From Oceanisphaera arctica (GTDB lineage Bacteria; Pseudomonadota; Gammaproteobacteria; Enterobacterales; Aeromonadaceae), in contig NZ_MPZM01000023.1 in the NCBI RefSeq assembly GCF_002936955.1, positions 1 through 47,416 on the forward strand: DNA of 47,416 nucleotides, given 5' to 3'. A program made the position numbers and the translations under genes. The notes below the pieces were generated by a model. That model was not told the origin of the DNA. It did no database searches and was given only the letters and a program-made list of their open reading frames with translations. Positions 1-8,174 of the stretch are shown piece by piece. The first letter of the stretch is position 1; the number at the start of each line of letters is the position of its first letter.

Positions 1-1
1 T

Positions 2-227
2 CGCCCTCGTGCGAGGCGGCTGGAGCAGGGCCGAGTCAAACCCGGTGCCCTGCTGCTGACCGCCGCCTTCCGGAGCCGGCCTGACCTGGGGCGCCGGCGT
101 GATCCGCTGGGGCGATCGCGTCACCCCGCTGAGCCAGTCCGACGCCATTCTGGCGCCCTGCGAGCACAGCGCCCTGGAACTGCTGGCGCCGGCCATCGCA
201 GGCTGCCGCCTGGCTCACGGCGACTAA
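2..227 (+). pseudogene. C-terminal fragment of a FabH-like ketoacyl-ACP synthase III, frameshifted
   Basis: The left edge reads as the end of a 3-oxoacyl-ACP synthase III-like protein, the condensing enzyme that starts fatty-acid chains. From base 2 one frame gives a stretch ending LLLTAAF. The expected continuation [13 protein letters not shown] is in the next frame from base 72 and runs to a TAA at 225-227. One extra C near 70-71 (TTCC before GGAGCC) explains the switch. The G-x-G-x-TWG pattern is typical of FabH C-termini. The 5' part lies outside the window. It is either a pseudogene or an intact gene with a one-base sequence error. Confidence 0.55.
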
Positions 228-368
228 CGCCAGCAGCAAACCAAAATCACTACGCCGGCCATCGATGATCGCCTGATTAAGGTAATCTCCGAGCTGGCTG
301 TCGTTGACGAGCAGGTTGGTGTTAAGTTCTGGCAGCAGAAAAAGTGCAAATATTAGGCATTTGAATGG
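228..368 (-). other. Open reverse frame, possible remnant of a short conserved protein
   Basis: On the reverse strand a frame without ATG reads LLVNDSQLGDYLNQAIIDG followed by RRSDFGLLLAL. It has the look of real coding sequence (an amphipathic helix ending in R-R-x-D-F). It becomes shadow sequence antisense to the FabH-like tail after about base 228, and a stop precedes it at 369-371. I do not recognise the family with confidence. It could be a truncated gene whose 3' part was replaced by the neighbouring fragment, or a chance frame. Confidence 0.2.
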
Positions 369-417
369 TTATTGGCAGCAAATGCCATTTTATTAGCAAA
401 AAATTACATTTCAGGGG

Positions 418-445
418 TTCACAAGCCAAATCATTTTGGTAATAT
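418..445 (+). promoter_or_regulatory. Promoter of the tRNA-Tyr pair
   Basis: A -35 TTCACA (418-423), a 16-bp spacer and a -10 TAATAT (440-445) are followed by a GC-rich discriminator GCGCCCC. This is the layout expected of stringently controlled stable-RNA promoters. It ends 16 bp before the first tRNA-Tyr. Confidence 0.6.
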
Positions 446-461
446 GCGCCCCACAAAGTGT

Positions 462-546
462 GGAGGGGTTCCCGAGTGGCCAAAGGGATCAGACTGTAAA
501 TCTGACGGCTCAGCCTTCGCTGGTTCGAATCCAGCTCCCTCCACCA
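462..546 (+). tRNA. tRNA-Tyr (GTA)
   Basis: An 85-nt tRNA with a seven-pair acceptor stem (GGAGGGG with TCCCTCC, including one G-U), GTTCGAATC in the T arm, a long variable arm as in bacterial tRNA-Tyr, and an encoded CCA. The anticodon GTA is at 496-498. The gene is identical in sequence to the copy 201 bp downstream and is probably cotranscribed with it. Confidence 0.95.
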
Positions 547-620
547 TCTATTGTCAATCAATGCATTCTGTTGTTCATCAACACATATAGTGCCTTGATG
601 TGGAAAGTAAAATTTAAAAA

Positions 621-646
621 CTGTTTAAAGGTTTTTATTTAAACAG
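621..646 (+). other. Perfect hairpin between the two tRNA-Tyr genes
   Basis: CTGTTTAAA and TTTAAACAG form a nine-pair stem with an eight-base loop in the spacer of the tRNA-Tyr transcript. There is no U-tract, so it is more likely a processing signal than a terminator. The role is inferred. Confidence 0.4.
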
Positions 647-662
647 GTAGAAGTTAACTCGT

Positions 663-747
663 GGAGGGGTTCCCGAGTGGCCAAAGGGATCAGACTGTAA
701 ATCTGACGGCTCAGCCTTCGCTGGTTCGAATCCAGCTCCCTCCACCA
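663..747 (+). tRNA. tRNA-Tyr (GTA), second copy
   Basis: Same 85-nt sequence as the first copy, with the anticodon GTA at 697-699 and an encoded CCA. It lies 116 nt after the first copy and just before an intrinsic terminator, so the two form one tandem unit. Confidence 0.95.
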
Positions 748-754
748 TCCTTTG

Positions 755-783
755 AAAGCCGGTGCTCAGCACCGGCTTTTTTT
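755..783 (+). terminator. Intrinsic terminator of the tRNA-Tyr unit
   Basis: The stem AAAGCCGGTGCT/AGCACCGGCTTT with a very short loop is followed by a run of T. It starts 8 nt after the CCA of the second tRNA-Tyr. Confidence 0.85.
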
Positions 784-805
784 ATGTCTACTGAAAACTA
801 GAAGC

Positions 806-1223
806 CTATCTCTTAGTCATAAATCGGCTGGCGGAATAAAGAGGTAACAGGGTTGCCTCCTCCGACACGCTTCAAGTAAATCCATGTAACGTTCAGCACA
901 TGACATCCGATCGCCAGGGACGGCGGGAGTGCCAGCATTGCAGGAGCTTTTGTTGGCCCTGTCATGTGACGGTCGAATGAGGCAATCCCCGCTGCTCCTT
1001 CTTAACGCCCGAGTTAACTGTTGGCATCATAAGCAGGCGACGCCGGAGCTTCAAGTAAGACAAAGGGATCTGCTCAGCCGACCATCCGCGCCACGGATGG
1101 CGCGGTTGAGCCTACAGGGATGTATTCACGACGAGTCGGCGGAGCGGGCCCTTTGTCCGATGTGCAAACATTGAGCGACAAAAAAAGCTGTTCTCCAGCT
1201 CTGGATTTGTGACTAAGAGACAG
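806..1223. mobile_element. MITE-like element with IS50/Tn5-like inverted ends
   Basis: The ends are CTATCTCTTAGTCATAAAT (806-824) and, on the reverse strand from 1223, CTGTCTCTTAGTCACAAAT. The 20-bp arms match at 18 positions. They begin like the ends of IS50/Tn5 (IS4 family), whose transposase makes 9-bp target duplications. The flanking 9-mers are ACTAGAAGC (797-805) and GCTAGAAGC (1224-1232), identical at 8 of 9 bases, which supports real insertion. The 418-bp body has no transposase gene and carries one copy of the structured repeat family described below. A non-autonomous element mobilised in trans is the simplest reading. Confidence 0.7.
837..1159 (-). repeat. Structured mosaic repeat, copy A (reverse orientation)
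   Basis: On the reverse strand it starts CGGACAAAGGGCCCGCTCC and ends near GGTTGCC/CTCTTTA. It aligns over most of its length with the copies at 13362-13850 and 31617-32022. It has a hairpin at 1086-1105 (CCGCGCC/GGCGCGG) and a bulged long stem pairing CACATGAC (897-904) with GTCATGTG (961-968). It lacks the 31-bp palindromic module found in the other long copies. The short open frames inside are not conserved in length and are not called as genes. Confidence 0.75.
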
Positions 1224-1242
1224 GCTAGAAGCTTCCCGCTTT

Positions 1243-4200
1243 CTATCCTTCAGGCTTTTCCTCTAACGCCTCCTCCAGCAATCGCTGCTGGTACTCCGGC
1301 GACTGGGTATGCCGCGCCAGCAACCGGTACATGGCCGGCACGATAAACAGCGTCAGCAGGGTCGCCAGTGATACGCCGGCAAACACCACTATACCCACCG
1401 CCTGTCGGCTTTCGGCCCCGGCGCCGCTGGCCAAAATCAGCGGAATGGCACCTGCCACTGTGGTAAAGGCGGTCATCAGTATGGGCCGCAGGCGCCGCAC
1501 CGATGCCTCTATCAGCGCCTCGTCGAAAGGCCGGCCTCTGTCACGCAGCTGGTTGGCGAATTCCACGATCAGGATACCATTCTTGGTGACCAGCCCTATC
1601 AGCATCACCATGGCTATCTGACTGTATGCGTTGAGGGTCATCCCCGTCAGATAGAGCCCCAGCAGACCGCCGAGCAGCCCAAGCGGCACCGTCAGCAGTA
1701 CGATAAAGGGATGAACAAAGCTCTCGAACTGAGCCGCCAGGATCAAAAATACCACCACCAGCGCCAGACCGAACACGAAGGCCACATCGCCCTGGTTGCT
1801 CTTGTACTCCAGCGACTCTCCCTTGTAATCGACGATGGCATAGTCGGGCAACTGCTCGCGCACCAAGCCATCCAGGTAGTCCAGCGCTTCCCCCAGACTG
1901 TAGTTACCGACCAGGTTGGCACTCAGGGTGATCGCCTTCTTGCGGTTGTAATGGTTCAGCGAGGGCGAGGCACCCTGCTCGGTCAGGGTGACCAGGTTAT
2001 CCAGCGACACCAGGTCGCCGCCACCGGTGCGCAGATAGATGCCGCCCAGATCACTGAGTTGCCTGAAGGCGTCCTGCTGCCCCTTGAGATAGACATCAAA
2101 CTCTTCCCCCTGGCGCGCATAGGTGGTGATGGCCTGACCGCCGAGCATAACGTTGAGGCTGTCGGCCACTTCGGTCACCGAAATCCCCAGCTTGGCCGCC
2201 CTTTGCTGATCCACATCCACCAACAGCTCGGGCTTGGTCTGGGCATAATCCAGATCCAGATCACTCAGGCCTAGGTTGTTTCGCGCCAACCGCCGCAACT
2301 GCTCGGCCCAGTCGTAGAGTTCGTCGTAATCGGCTCCGCCCAACACAAATTCCACCGGCGAGCTGGAGCCGCCGCGAATGGATGAGGGCAGTATCGGGAT
2401 CACCAGAACATCGGCCACGTCGCGGGTCATACCACGAATTCGCCCGACAATGGCCTCGGCCGAGGGCTCCCGTTTATCCCAGGTTTCCAGGCTGGCGATA
2501 ACCATGCCGCTGTTTACCCCGCCACCGAAGCCCGGGGTACGTACCGTCAGGCTGGTCACGGTGCCGTCTTGCTGCAAGGGGGCCAGTCGCGCTTCCACCT
2601 CGCCCATGGCCCGGCTCATCCGTTCGAAGCTGGCCCCTTCGGCCCCGCGCACCATGACGAATACCACGCCGCGGTCTTCTTTCGGGGTCAGGCTCTGCGA
2701 CACCTCCCGGAACAGCAGGGTAATGAGTCCCAGCGCCAGCACCATGACTACCGGCGCCCACCAACGGTGACTCAGCTCGCTGCCAAGCAGGCGCCGGTAG
2801 CCCTTCTCCATTCGGGCAAAACCCGCGTCGAAACGGCTCGCCATCCAGCCCGGAGCCTGCCTTGGCTTAAGGATCTTGCTGGCCATCACCGGGGTCAGGG
2901 TCAGAGCCACCAGCGACGAAAAAGCCACTGCCCCGGCCAGCAACACCGCAAATTCGGTAAAGATGCGGCCTATGATGCCCCCCATGAACACAATAGGCAG
3001 AAAGACAGACACTAGGGTCAGAGTCGTGGCAATCACCGCAAAGCCCACCTCGCGCGTACCGTGATAGGCCGCCGCCAGCGGTGAGCGCCCCCGTTCCAGG
3101 TGATGGTGAATATTTTCCAGCACTACTATGGCGTCGTCCACCACCAGACCGATGGCCATGATCAGCGCCATCAGGGTGATCAGGTTAACCGAGTAACCCA
3201 GCGCATAGGCCAGTATAAAGGCACTGATCAGCGACACCGGAACCGTTACCGCCGGGAGCAGGGTGGCGCGTAACTGCCCCAGAAAGATATAAATCACCAA
3301 TACCACCAGCCCCACCGTGATCATCAGGGTCTGATAGACCTCGCTGATGGCACTGTCGACAAACACCGAACTGTCGTAGGTCCAGGTCAGCTCGGCCCCC
3401 TCGGGCAGGAAAGGCTGCTGGGCAATGATCGCCCGCTTGACCTCGTCCACCACCTCCAGGGTGTTGGCCTGGGTCTGTTTGACGATGCCAAGCCCGACCA
3501 CATTCTGGCCGTTGGAGCGAAACAGGGTATCTTCCGGCTTCTCCCCTTCCCATATCTCGGCCACATCGCCCAGATAGACCCTAGCGCCCGAGTCGATACG
3601 GCGAATACTCAGGGTGCTGAAGTTCACCGCCTGATCGTAGCCGCGCGGAATGCGGGCGGCGAAGTTCTGCTGGCTGTTTTCCAGGGTGCCGGCCGGCAGC
3701 TCCACGTTCTGGGCGCGCAGCGCGGAGCGGATGTCAGCCACCGTGACTCCACGCGAGGCCATGGCCACCGGATCCAGGCGCACGTTCATTACCCGTTCTT
3801 TACGTCCGCCCACCCAGACCGAGCTGACACCGTCGAGCAAGCTGAAACGGTCGGCCAGCACATTCTGGGCATAGTCACCCAGCGCCAGCGGCGACATACC
3901 GGTAGAGCGCAGCGTCACCCAGAGGATGACATCGTTACGCCCCGTGTCTTTGGTGACGATGGGGGCATCGGCGTCGTCGGGCAGGCTGCGGGAAGCCCGG
4001 GCCACCGCCTCGCGCACATCACTGGCGGCGTTATCCAGATCCCGCGCTGGATCGAATTCGATGGTAATGCTGGAACGGCCGTCGCTGGTGCTGGAGCTGA
4101 TGAACTTGACCCCGCTGATACCCGACAACTCGTCTTCCAGCCGCTTGGTGACCTGAGCCTCCAGCACCCCGGCGCTGGCACCGGTATAATCGGTACGTAC

Positions 4201-4338
4201 CGTCACCACCGGCGAGGTAGTGTCGGGCATTTCCCTGAGCGGTAACTCGAGAAAGGAAATCAACCCGAACACACACAGCATCAGGCTCAGTACTGTGGCC
4301 AGTACCGGGCGGGCAATGGACAGATCAGAGAGCTTCAC
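1243..4338 (-). CDS. RND (HAE1-type) multidrug efflux permease
   Basis: An inner-membrane resistance-nodulation-division transporter of 1031 aa, the usual length of the AcrB/MexB class. It exports hydrophobic compounds through a tripartite pump driven by protons. The start MKLSDLSIARPVLATVLSL is the typical first membrane helix, and EMPDTTSPVVTV follows as in family members. The proton-relay aspartates are seen in GLVVDDAIVVLEN (D401, D402). The twelve-helix layout with two large periplasmic loops is evident, and the end carries a charged tail (EEALEEKPEG). Its ATG lies inside the adaptor gene, overlapping it by 14 bp, so the two are translationally coupled. No outer-membrane TolC-type gene is adjacent, so a shared one is probably used. 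The substrate cannot be deduced. Confidence 0.93.
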   Translation of the reverse strand: MKLSDLSIARPVLATVLSLMLCVFGLISFLELPLREMPDTTSPVVTVRTDYTGASAGVLEAQVTKRLEDELSGISGVKFISSSTSDGRSSITIEFDPARDLDNAASDVREAVARASRSLPDDADAPIVTKDTGRNDVILWVTLRSTGMSPLALGDYAQNVLADRFSLLDGVSSVWVGGRKERVMNVRLDPVAMASRGVTVADIRSALRAQNVELPAGTLENSQQNFAARIPRGYDQAVNFSTLSIRRIDSGARVYLGDVAEIWEGEKPEDTLFRSNGQNVVGLGIVKQTQANTLEVVDEVKRAIIAQQPFLPEGAELTWTYDSSVFVDSAISEVYQTLMITVGLVVLVIYIFLGQLRATLLPAVTVPVSLISAFILAYALGYSVNLITLMALIMAIGLVVDDAIVVLENIHHHLERGRSPLAAAYHGTREVGFAVIATTLTLVSVFLPIVFMGGIIGRIFTEFAVLLAGAVAFSSLVALTLTPVMASKILKPRQAPGWMASRFDAGFARMEKGYRRLLGSELSHRWWAPVVMVLALGLITLLFREVSQSLTPKEDRGVVFVMVRGAEGASFERMSRAMGEVEARLAPLQQDGTVTSLTVRTPGFGGGVNSGMVIASLETWDKREPSAEAIVGRIRGMTRDVADVLVIPILPSSIRGGSSSPVEFVLGGADYDELYDWAEQLRRLARNNLGLSDLDLDYAQTKPELLVDVDQQRAAKLGISVTEVADSLNVMLGGQAITTYARQGEEFDVYLKGQQDAFRQLSDLGGIYLRTGGGDLVSLDNLVTLTEQGASPSLNHYNRKKAITLSANLVGNYSLGEALDYLDGLVREQLPDYAIVDYKGESLEYKSNQGDVAFVFGLALVVVFLILAAQFESFVHPFIVLLTVPLGLLGGLLGLYLTGMTLNAYSQIAMVMLIGLVTKNGILIVEFANQLRDRGRPFDEALIEASVRRLRPILMTAFTTVAGAIPLILASGAGAESRQAVGIVVFAGVSLATLLTLFIVPAMYRLLARHTQSPEYQQRLLEEALEEKPEG

Positions 4339-5359
4339 TCTGCACCTCCACCAGCATGCCGTCCCGTACCTTGACCGTGCCTTCGCTGATCACCTGCTCG
4401 CCAAGGGTGAGTCCGTCGGCAATGGTTACCTGATCTCCCAGGTTACGGCCTATGCTCACGTCGCGCCGACTGACCTTACCCTCGTCATCCACCACAAATA
4501 CGTAGCGCTGCTGGCCGGCATAGAGCAGGCTCTGGGTCGGGATCACCGCCTGGGTGCTGTTATCCACGGTCAGTTGCACCCGCATCAGCATGCCAGGTAC
4601 CAGCAGACCCTCGCTGTTATCAAACAGCAGCCGAACCCGGGCATTGAGGGTATCCTCATCCACACTGGGGGCAATCACCGCCAGCTCACCGATAAAAATC
4701 TGCTCACCGTAGGCCAAGGTGCGCGCACTCAACTGATCGCCGACCTTGAGATGGCGAAAATATTTATCCGGTACCGCCAGATCCAGTTTGAGGCTACTCG
4801 CATCGAGCAGGTCCGCCACCGGGGTATTGGCCGCCAGCAGCATACCCGGCGCCACATCGCTCAACCCAATCACCCCGGCAAAGGGGGCCTTCAGGGTCAG
4901 GTAATCCGCCTGCACCCGGGCGGCCTGCAACTTGGCCTCGGCCATGGCCACCGCTGCCTGCTGGCCGTCCAGCTCGGTCTGGGTGACTGCCTTGCGTCGA
5001 AACAGGGTCTGAAAATTGTTGAACACGCGACGGGCGTCCATCAGTAACGCCTCGGCTTCACGCACCGTCGCCTGCGCGGCTCTGTCATCCAGGCTGAGCA
5101 GCACCTGATCTTTAATGATCACCTGTCCGGGCACAAAATGTACCCGGGTAACCCGCGCGCTCACCTGAGGCGCTATAGCCACCTGCTGGCTGGCCTTGAG
5201 GGTCCCGATCAACTCGATACCGGCCGTGATCGGCTGCTCCGTGACCCGCACCGTGGACACCACAGGAGCGCTCCGGGCCTGCACTGTCGTCGACATCATG
5301 GTCGACAGGACCAGCAGGCAGACAAACAAGAGTCCGGGATAGTGGTTATGAAGAAACAT
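4325..5359 (-). CDS. RND efflux periplasmic adaptor (membrane fusion protein)
   Basis: A 344-aa periplasmic adaptor that links the RND permease to an outer-membrane channel. The N-terminus has a hydrophobic signal segment (about residues 8-27) ending near VQARSAP. Next come a lipoyl half-motif (LIGTLKASQQVAIAPQVSAR), a short alpha-hairpin (about 95-150), the second lipoyl half (LKAPFAGVIGLSDVAPG) and a beta-barrel. No lipobox cysteine is visible, so it is probably held by its signal anchor or is free. The start ATG at 5359 is preceded by AAAGGAAT. It is the first gene of a two-gene operon. It faces away from the dehydrogenase gene, with a 199-bp gap holding both promoters. Confidence 0.92.
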   Translation of the reverse strand: MFLHNHYPGLLFVCLLVLSTMMSTTVQARSAPVVSTVRVTEQPITAGIELIGTLKASQQVAIAPQVSARVTRVHFVPGQVIIKDQVLLSLDDRAAQATVREAEALLMDARRVFNNFQTLFRRKAVTQTELDGQQAAVAMAEAKLQAARVQADYLTLKAPFAGVIGLSDVAPGMLLAANTPVADLLDASSLKLDLAVPDKYFRHLKVGDQLSARTLAYGEQIFIGELAVIAPSVDEDTLNARVRLLFDNSEGLLVPGMLMRVQLTVDNSTQAVIPTQSLLYAGQQRYVFVVDDEGKVSRRDVSIGRNLGDQVTIADGLTLGEQVISEGTVKVRDGMLVEVQSEAL

Positions 5360-5466
5360 GTTTTTATTCCTTTGTTCACATTGGCCCTAGTGTACCCCTT
5401 TCACCCGGCCAGACTATGTCAGCCGCCGGCAAAGAGGTAACAAAGTGTGACAAAATCCCACTACTC

Positions 5467-5532
5467 TTAGTCGAAGACGCAACAAGGCTTAGTCGAAGAC
5501 TCAGCAGGGATTAACCGAAGACACAACAAGCC
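5467..5532. repeat. Three 22-bp tandem repeats upstream of the SDR gene
   Basis: Units at 5467-5488, 5489-5510 and 5511-5532 begin TTAGTCGAAGACGCAAC, TTAGTCGAAGACTCAGC and TTAACCGAAGACACAAC. The first two each contain the small palindrome GTCGAAGAC, and the third has ACCGAAGAC. The 22-bp period places the sites on the same face of the helix (two turns). The array ends 26 bp before the dehydrogenase ATG and could be a multi-site operator or activator array. Function is inferred from position only. Confidence 0.6.
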
Positions 5533-5558
5533 GGCAGGAGCCTCGTTAAGGAGACAGC

Positions 5559-6320
5559 ATGAAGCAGGGAAAAATTCTGATCACCGGGGTGGCCCAGGGT
5601 CTGGGGCTGGGCATGTGCCGCTACTTTCTGCAACACGACTACCAGGTTCTGGGAGTCGACATCGACAAGGACGCCCTCACCCGGCTGGACGAAACCGGGT
5701 TGCCCAGCTTGCAGTTGGTGCACCTTGATGTAAGCGAGGAAACCTCAGTACAGGCTCTGAGCCGACTGATTGAGCGTCAGTTCGGACAGCTCGACGGCAT
5801 CATCAACAATGCCGCCCTCAGTCAGCCCCACAATGAGCCGTTGGCAGGATTGTCGCTGTCTCACTGGCAGCGGGTACTGGCGGTCAATCTCACCGGCCCC
5901 ATGCTGATCAGCAAGCACATGGCCCCCCTGATGACACCGGGAGCTGCCATCATCAACATCGCCTCGACCCGGGCTCATCAGTCCGAGCCCGACAGCGAGG
6001 CCTATGCCGCGGCCAAGGGGGGCCTGATTGCCCTGACCCACGCCATGGCCATCAGCCTGGGGCCGGATGTTAGGGTCAACGCCATCAGTCCGGGCTGGAT
6101 TGATGTCAGCCGGCTGCAGCCAAATCCGCAGGAGCCGGCCCCCAGCCTGCACGATCACGGCCAGCATCCGGCCGGCCGGGTGGGCGACGCCGAGGATGTG
6201 GCGGCGCTGGCACGCTTTCTGTTATCCGACGAAGCCGGCTTTATCACAGGACAGGAATACATTATCGACGGCGGCATGAGCAAACGGATGATCTATCCAC
6301 AGGGACCGGCTGCCGACTGA
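5559..6320 (+). CDS. Short-chain dehydrogenase/reductase (SDR) family oxidoreductase
   Basis: A 253-aa cytoplasmic NAD(P)-dependent oxidoreductase of the classical SDR type. It has the Rossmann motif TGVAQGLG (residues 9-16), NNAA (83-86), the structural N110, the catalytic S136 and the Y149-x3-K153 pair (AYAAAKGG). D34 in LGVDID suggests preference for NAD(H) over NADP(H). The C-terminus GQEYIIDGGMSKRMIY is family-typical. The ATG at 5559 has AAGGAG seven bases upstream. The substrate is not predictable. It stands alone between the divergent efflux operon and xthA, and its promoter region holds the 22-bp tandem repeats. Confidence 0.9.
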   Translation: MKQGKILITGVAQGLGLGMCRYFLQHDYQVLGVDIDKDALTRLDETGLPSLQLVHLDVSEETSVQALSRLIERQFGQLDGIINNAALSQPHNEPLAGLSLSHWQRVLAVNLTGPMLISKHMAPLMTPGAAIINIASTRAHQSEPDSEAYAAAKGGLIALTHAMAISLGPDVRVNAISPGWIDVSRLQPNPQEPAPSLHDHGQHPAGRVGDAEDVAALARFLLSDEAGFITGQEYIIDGGMSKRMIYPQGPAAD

Positions 6321-6368
6321 CCCCGGTTTCTGCTAGCATGGCGCCACCTTTTTAGATCAGGCGCCGTT

Positions 6369-7175
6369 ATGAAAGTTGTTTCCTTCAATATCAATGGACT
6401 CAGGGCGCGTTTGCATCAATTGCAGGCGCTTATCGACAAACACCAACCGGACATCATAGGTCTGCAGGAAATCAAGGTTCACGACGACGCCTTTCCGCTG
6501 GCCGACGTGGAAGCCATGGGCTATCACGTGCATTTTCATGGCCAGAAAGCCCATTACGGCGTGGCCATGCTGAGCAAGCAGACGCCGCTGGAGATCCAGA
6601 AGGGCTTTCCCGGTGACGAAGAAGATGCCCAGCGCCGCATGATCATGGGGCGCTTTGCCCGCCCGGACGGCACCGAGCTGACCGTGCTCAACGGTTACTT
6701 CCCCCAAGGCGAAAATCGCAGCCACGAGACCAAGTTTCCCGCCAAGACCCGCTTTTACGCGGATCTTCAGCGCTACCTGACCGAACATCACCAGCCGGAT
6801 GAGGCGGTTATCGTGATGGGTGATGTGAATATTTCCCATACAGATCTGGACATTGGCATCGGCGAGCCCAACCGCAAGCGCTGGCTGCGCGAGGGGAAAT
6901 GTTCCTTCCTGCCGGAAGAGCGGGAGTGGATGGAGCGCCTGCTGAGCTGGGGATTAACCGATACCTGGCGGCTGCAGAACCCGCAGGAAAGCGAGCGTTA
7001 CTCCTGGTTCGACTACCGCAGCAAGGGCTTCAACGACAATCGCGGCCTGCGTATCGACCTGATCCTCGCCACCCAGCCGCTGGTCGACCAATTGATCGAT
7101 ACCGGTATCGACTACGAACTGCGCGGCATCGAAAAGCCCTCGGATCACGCCCCCATCTGGGCCACCTTTGGCTGA
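6369..7175 (+). CDS. xthA: Exodeoxyribonuclease III (AP endonuclease)
   Basis: A 268-aa DNA-repair enzyme that cleaves at abasic sites and degrades duplex DNA from 3' ends. The length equals that of E. coli XthA. Metal and catalytic residues are visible: N7 in SFNING, E34 in LQEIKVHD, Y110, D152/N154 in [14 protein letters not shown], and D259/H260 in SDHAPIWA. The start ATG at 6369 lies 48 bp after the SDR stop, and the two may be cotranscribed. No clear intrinsic terminator follows. A repeat region separates it from the convergent hda. Confidence 0.96.
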   Translation: MKVVSFNINGLRARLHQLQALIDKHQPDIIGLQEIKVHDDAFPLADVEAMGYHVHFHGQKAHYGVAMLSKQTPLEIQKGFPGDEEDAQRRMIMGRFARPDGTELTVLNGYFPQGENRSHETKFPAKTRFYADLQRYLTEHHQPDEAVIVMGDVNISHTDLDIGIGEPNRKRWLREGKCSFLPEEREWMERLLSWGLTDTWRLQNPQESERYSWFDYRSKGFNDNRGLRIDLILATQPLVDQLIDTGIDYELRGIEKPSDHAPIWATFG

Positions 7176-7182
7176 GCCAGAA

Positions 7183-7439
7183 CCCCTTGCCTTGCACCCC
7201 ATTGTTGTTCTGACACTCTCAATGCTAAGGGAAGGGAGCTGTTTGCCCCTCCCCCTTGGCTGCGGGGTTACAGACATAACAGCGGGTTTGCGCCAGGGGG
7301 AGGCTGGGGGGGGGTGTCGTTTCGGCCGAAGCATCGAACCTGCGGAACATGCCAATATTCTGCAGTAACCCCTCCCCAACCCTCCCCTTGCGTTGCACCC
7401 CGTCGTCATCCTGCCAAATTCGAGGCTAAGGGGAGGGAG
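7183..7439. repeat. Pair of 56-bp direct repeats flanking a GC-rich hairpin
   Basis: Two 56-bp units (7183-7238 and 7384-7439) share CCCCTTGC.TTGCACCCC at one end and GCTAAGGG.AGGGAG at the other, with a less conserved middle. Each has inverted ends (CCCCTT...AAGGGG). Between them a hairpin can form from CCCTCCCCCTTGGC and GCCAGGGGGAGG. The block fills the gap between the convergent xthA and hda genes and may act as their transcription end. It looks like a compound intergenic repeat rather than coding sequence. Confidence 0.55.
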
Positions 7440-7451
7440 TAGATCTGCCCG

Positions 7452-8174
7452 CTACAGCCCCAGTATTTCCTTGGCGAAAGGAATGCTGAGCTTGCGCTTG
7501 GCCTGAAAGGAGGCGTTGTCGAGCAGGTCGAGGGCAGCGAGCAGGGTGCTCATATCACGGGACAGCCGGTTGAGCAGGAAGCGGCCGACGTCGGTGGGCA
7601 ACTTGAAGCCTCGCAGCTCGGATCTGAGCTGCAGGGCGCTGAGCTTGCCTTCGTCATCCAGAGGTTTCAGCTGATAGGCCACGCCCCAGTCGAGGCGCGA
7701 AGCCAAGTCCGGCAAGCCCAGTCCCAGGTTGCGCGGCGCGTTGATGGCGCTGATCACCAGAGAGCCCGAGGCCCGATCGCGACGGCGATTGAAGAAGTTG
7801 AACACCGCCCGCTCCCACTCTTCCACACCGGCAATGGCATCCAGGTTATCCAGACACACCAGCGCCAGCAGCTCCATGCCGTCCAGTAGTCGGGGCGACA
7901 TGTTCTGATAGCTGTCGAGAGAGATATAGGCTGCGGTCTCACCTTCGCCATCCAGCTCGGCACAGGAGGCATGCAGAAGATGAGAGCGGCCACTGCCTTG
8001 CTGGCCCCAGAAATACAGCAGCTCGTCACCCTGACCGATGGCCGCGTTTTTAAGGGCGGTGATCAGCTGAGCGTTATCACCCGGATAAAAACTGGCAAAG
8101 GTTTCATCGTCCGGCAGCTGTACCGCCAGTGCCAACTGGGCTGGCTGGTTATCTTCTTCATCACCGTTAATCAC
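7452..8174 (-). CDS. hda: DnaA regulatory inactivator Hda
   Basis: A DnaA-paralogous AAA+ protein which, with the DNA-loaded sliding clamp, stimulates ATP hydrolysis on DnaA and limits re-initiation. Near the start is QPAQLALAV, matching the clamp-binding QLxL motif, then LPDDETFASFYPGDN typical of Hda. A Walker A-like GQQGSGRSHLL and CLDNLDAIAG (Walker B region) follow. I prefer the GTG at 8174 (240 aa), which has GGGAG six bases upstream and overlaps the preceding gene by only 8 bp. An in-frame GTG at 8207 would add 11 residues outside the family consensus. Confidence 0.9.
   Translation of the reverse strand: MINGDEEDNQPAQLALAVQLPDDETFASFYPGDNAQLITALKNAAIGQGDELLYFWGQQGSGRSHLLHASCAELDGEGETAAYISLDSYQNMSPRLLDGMELLALVCLDNLDAIAGVEEWERAVFNFFNRRRDRASGSLVISAINAPRNLGLGLPDLASRLDWGVAYQLKPLDDEGKLSALQLRSELRGFKLPTDVGRFLLNRLSRDMSTLLAALDLLDNASFQAKRKLSIPFAKEILGL

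Noticed and set aside
929-1174. Short forward open frame inside copy A, with similar reverse peptides in the other copies (for example RLSLHGGIHGVSAELALCP at copy C)
   Set aside because: The similarity follows from the DNA repeat. Frame lengths, starts and ends differ between copies, and no good ribosome binding site is seen.
4220-5047. Long forward open frame antisense to the efflux adaptor and permease
   Set aside because: It is a high-GC shadow of strongly supported genes on the reverse strand, with no protein-family features.
5429-5446. GGCAAAGAGGTAACAAAG resembling the terminus of the mosaic repeat
   Set aside because: The match is short (about 12 bp of similarity) and no second end is nearby, so chance cannot be excluded.
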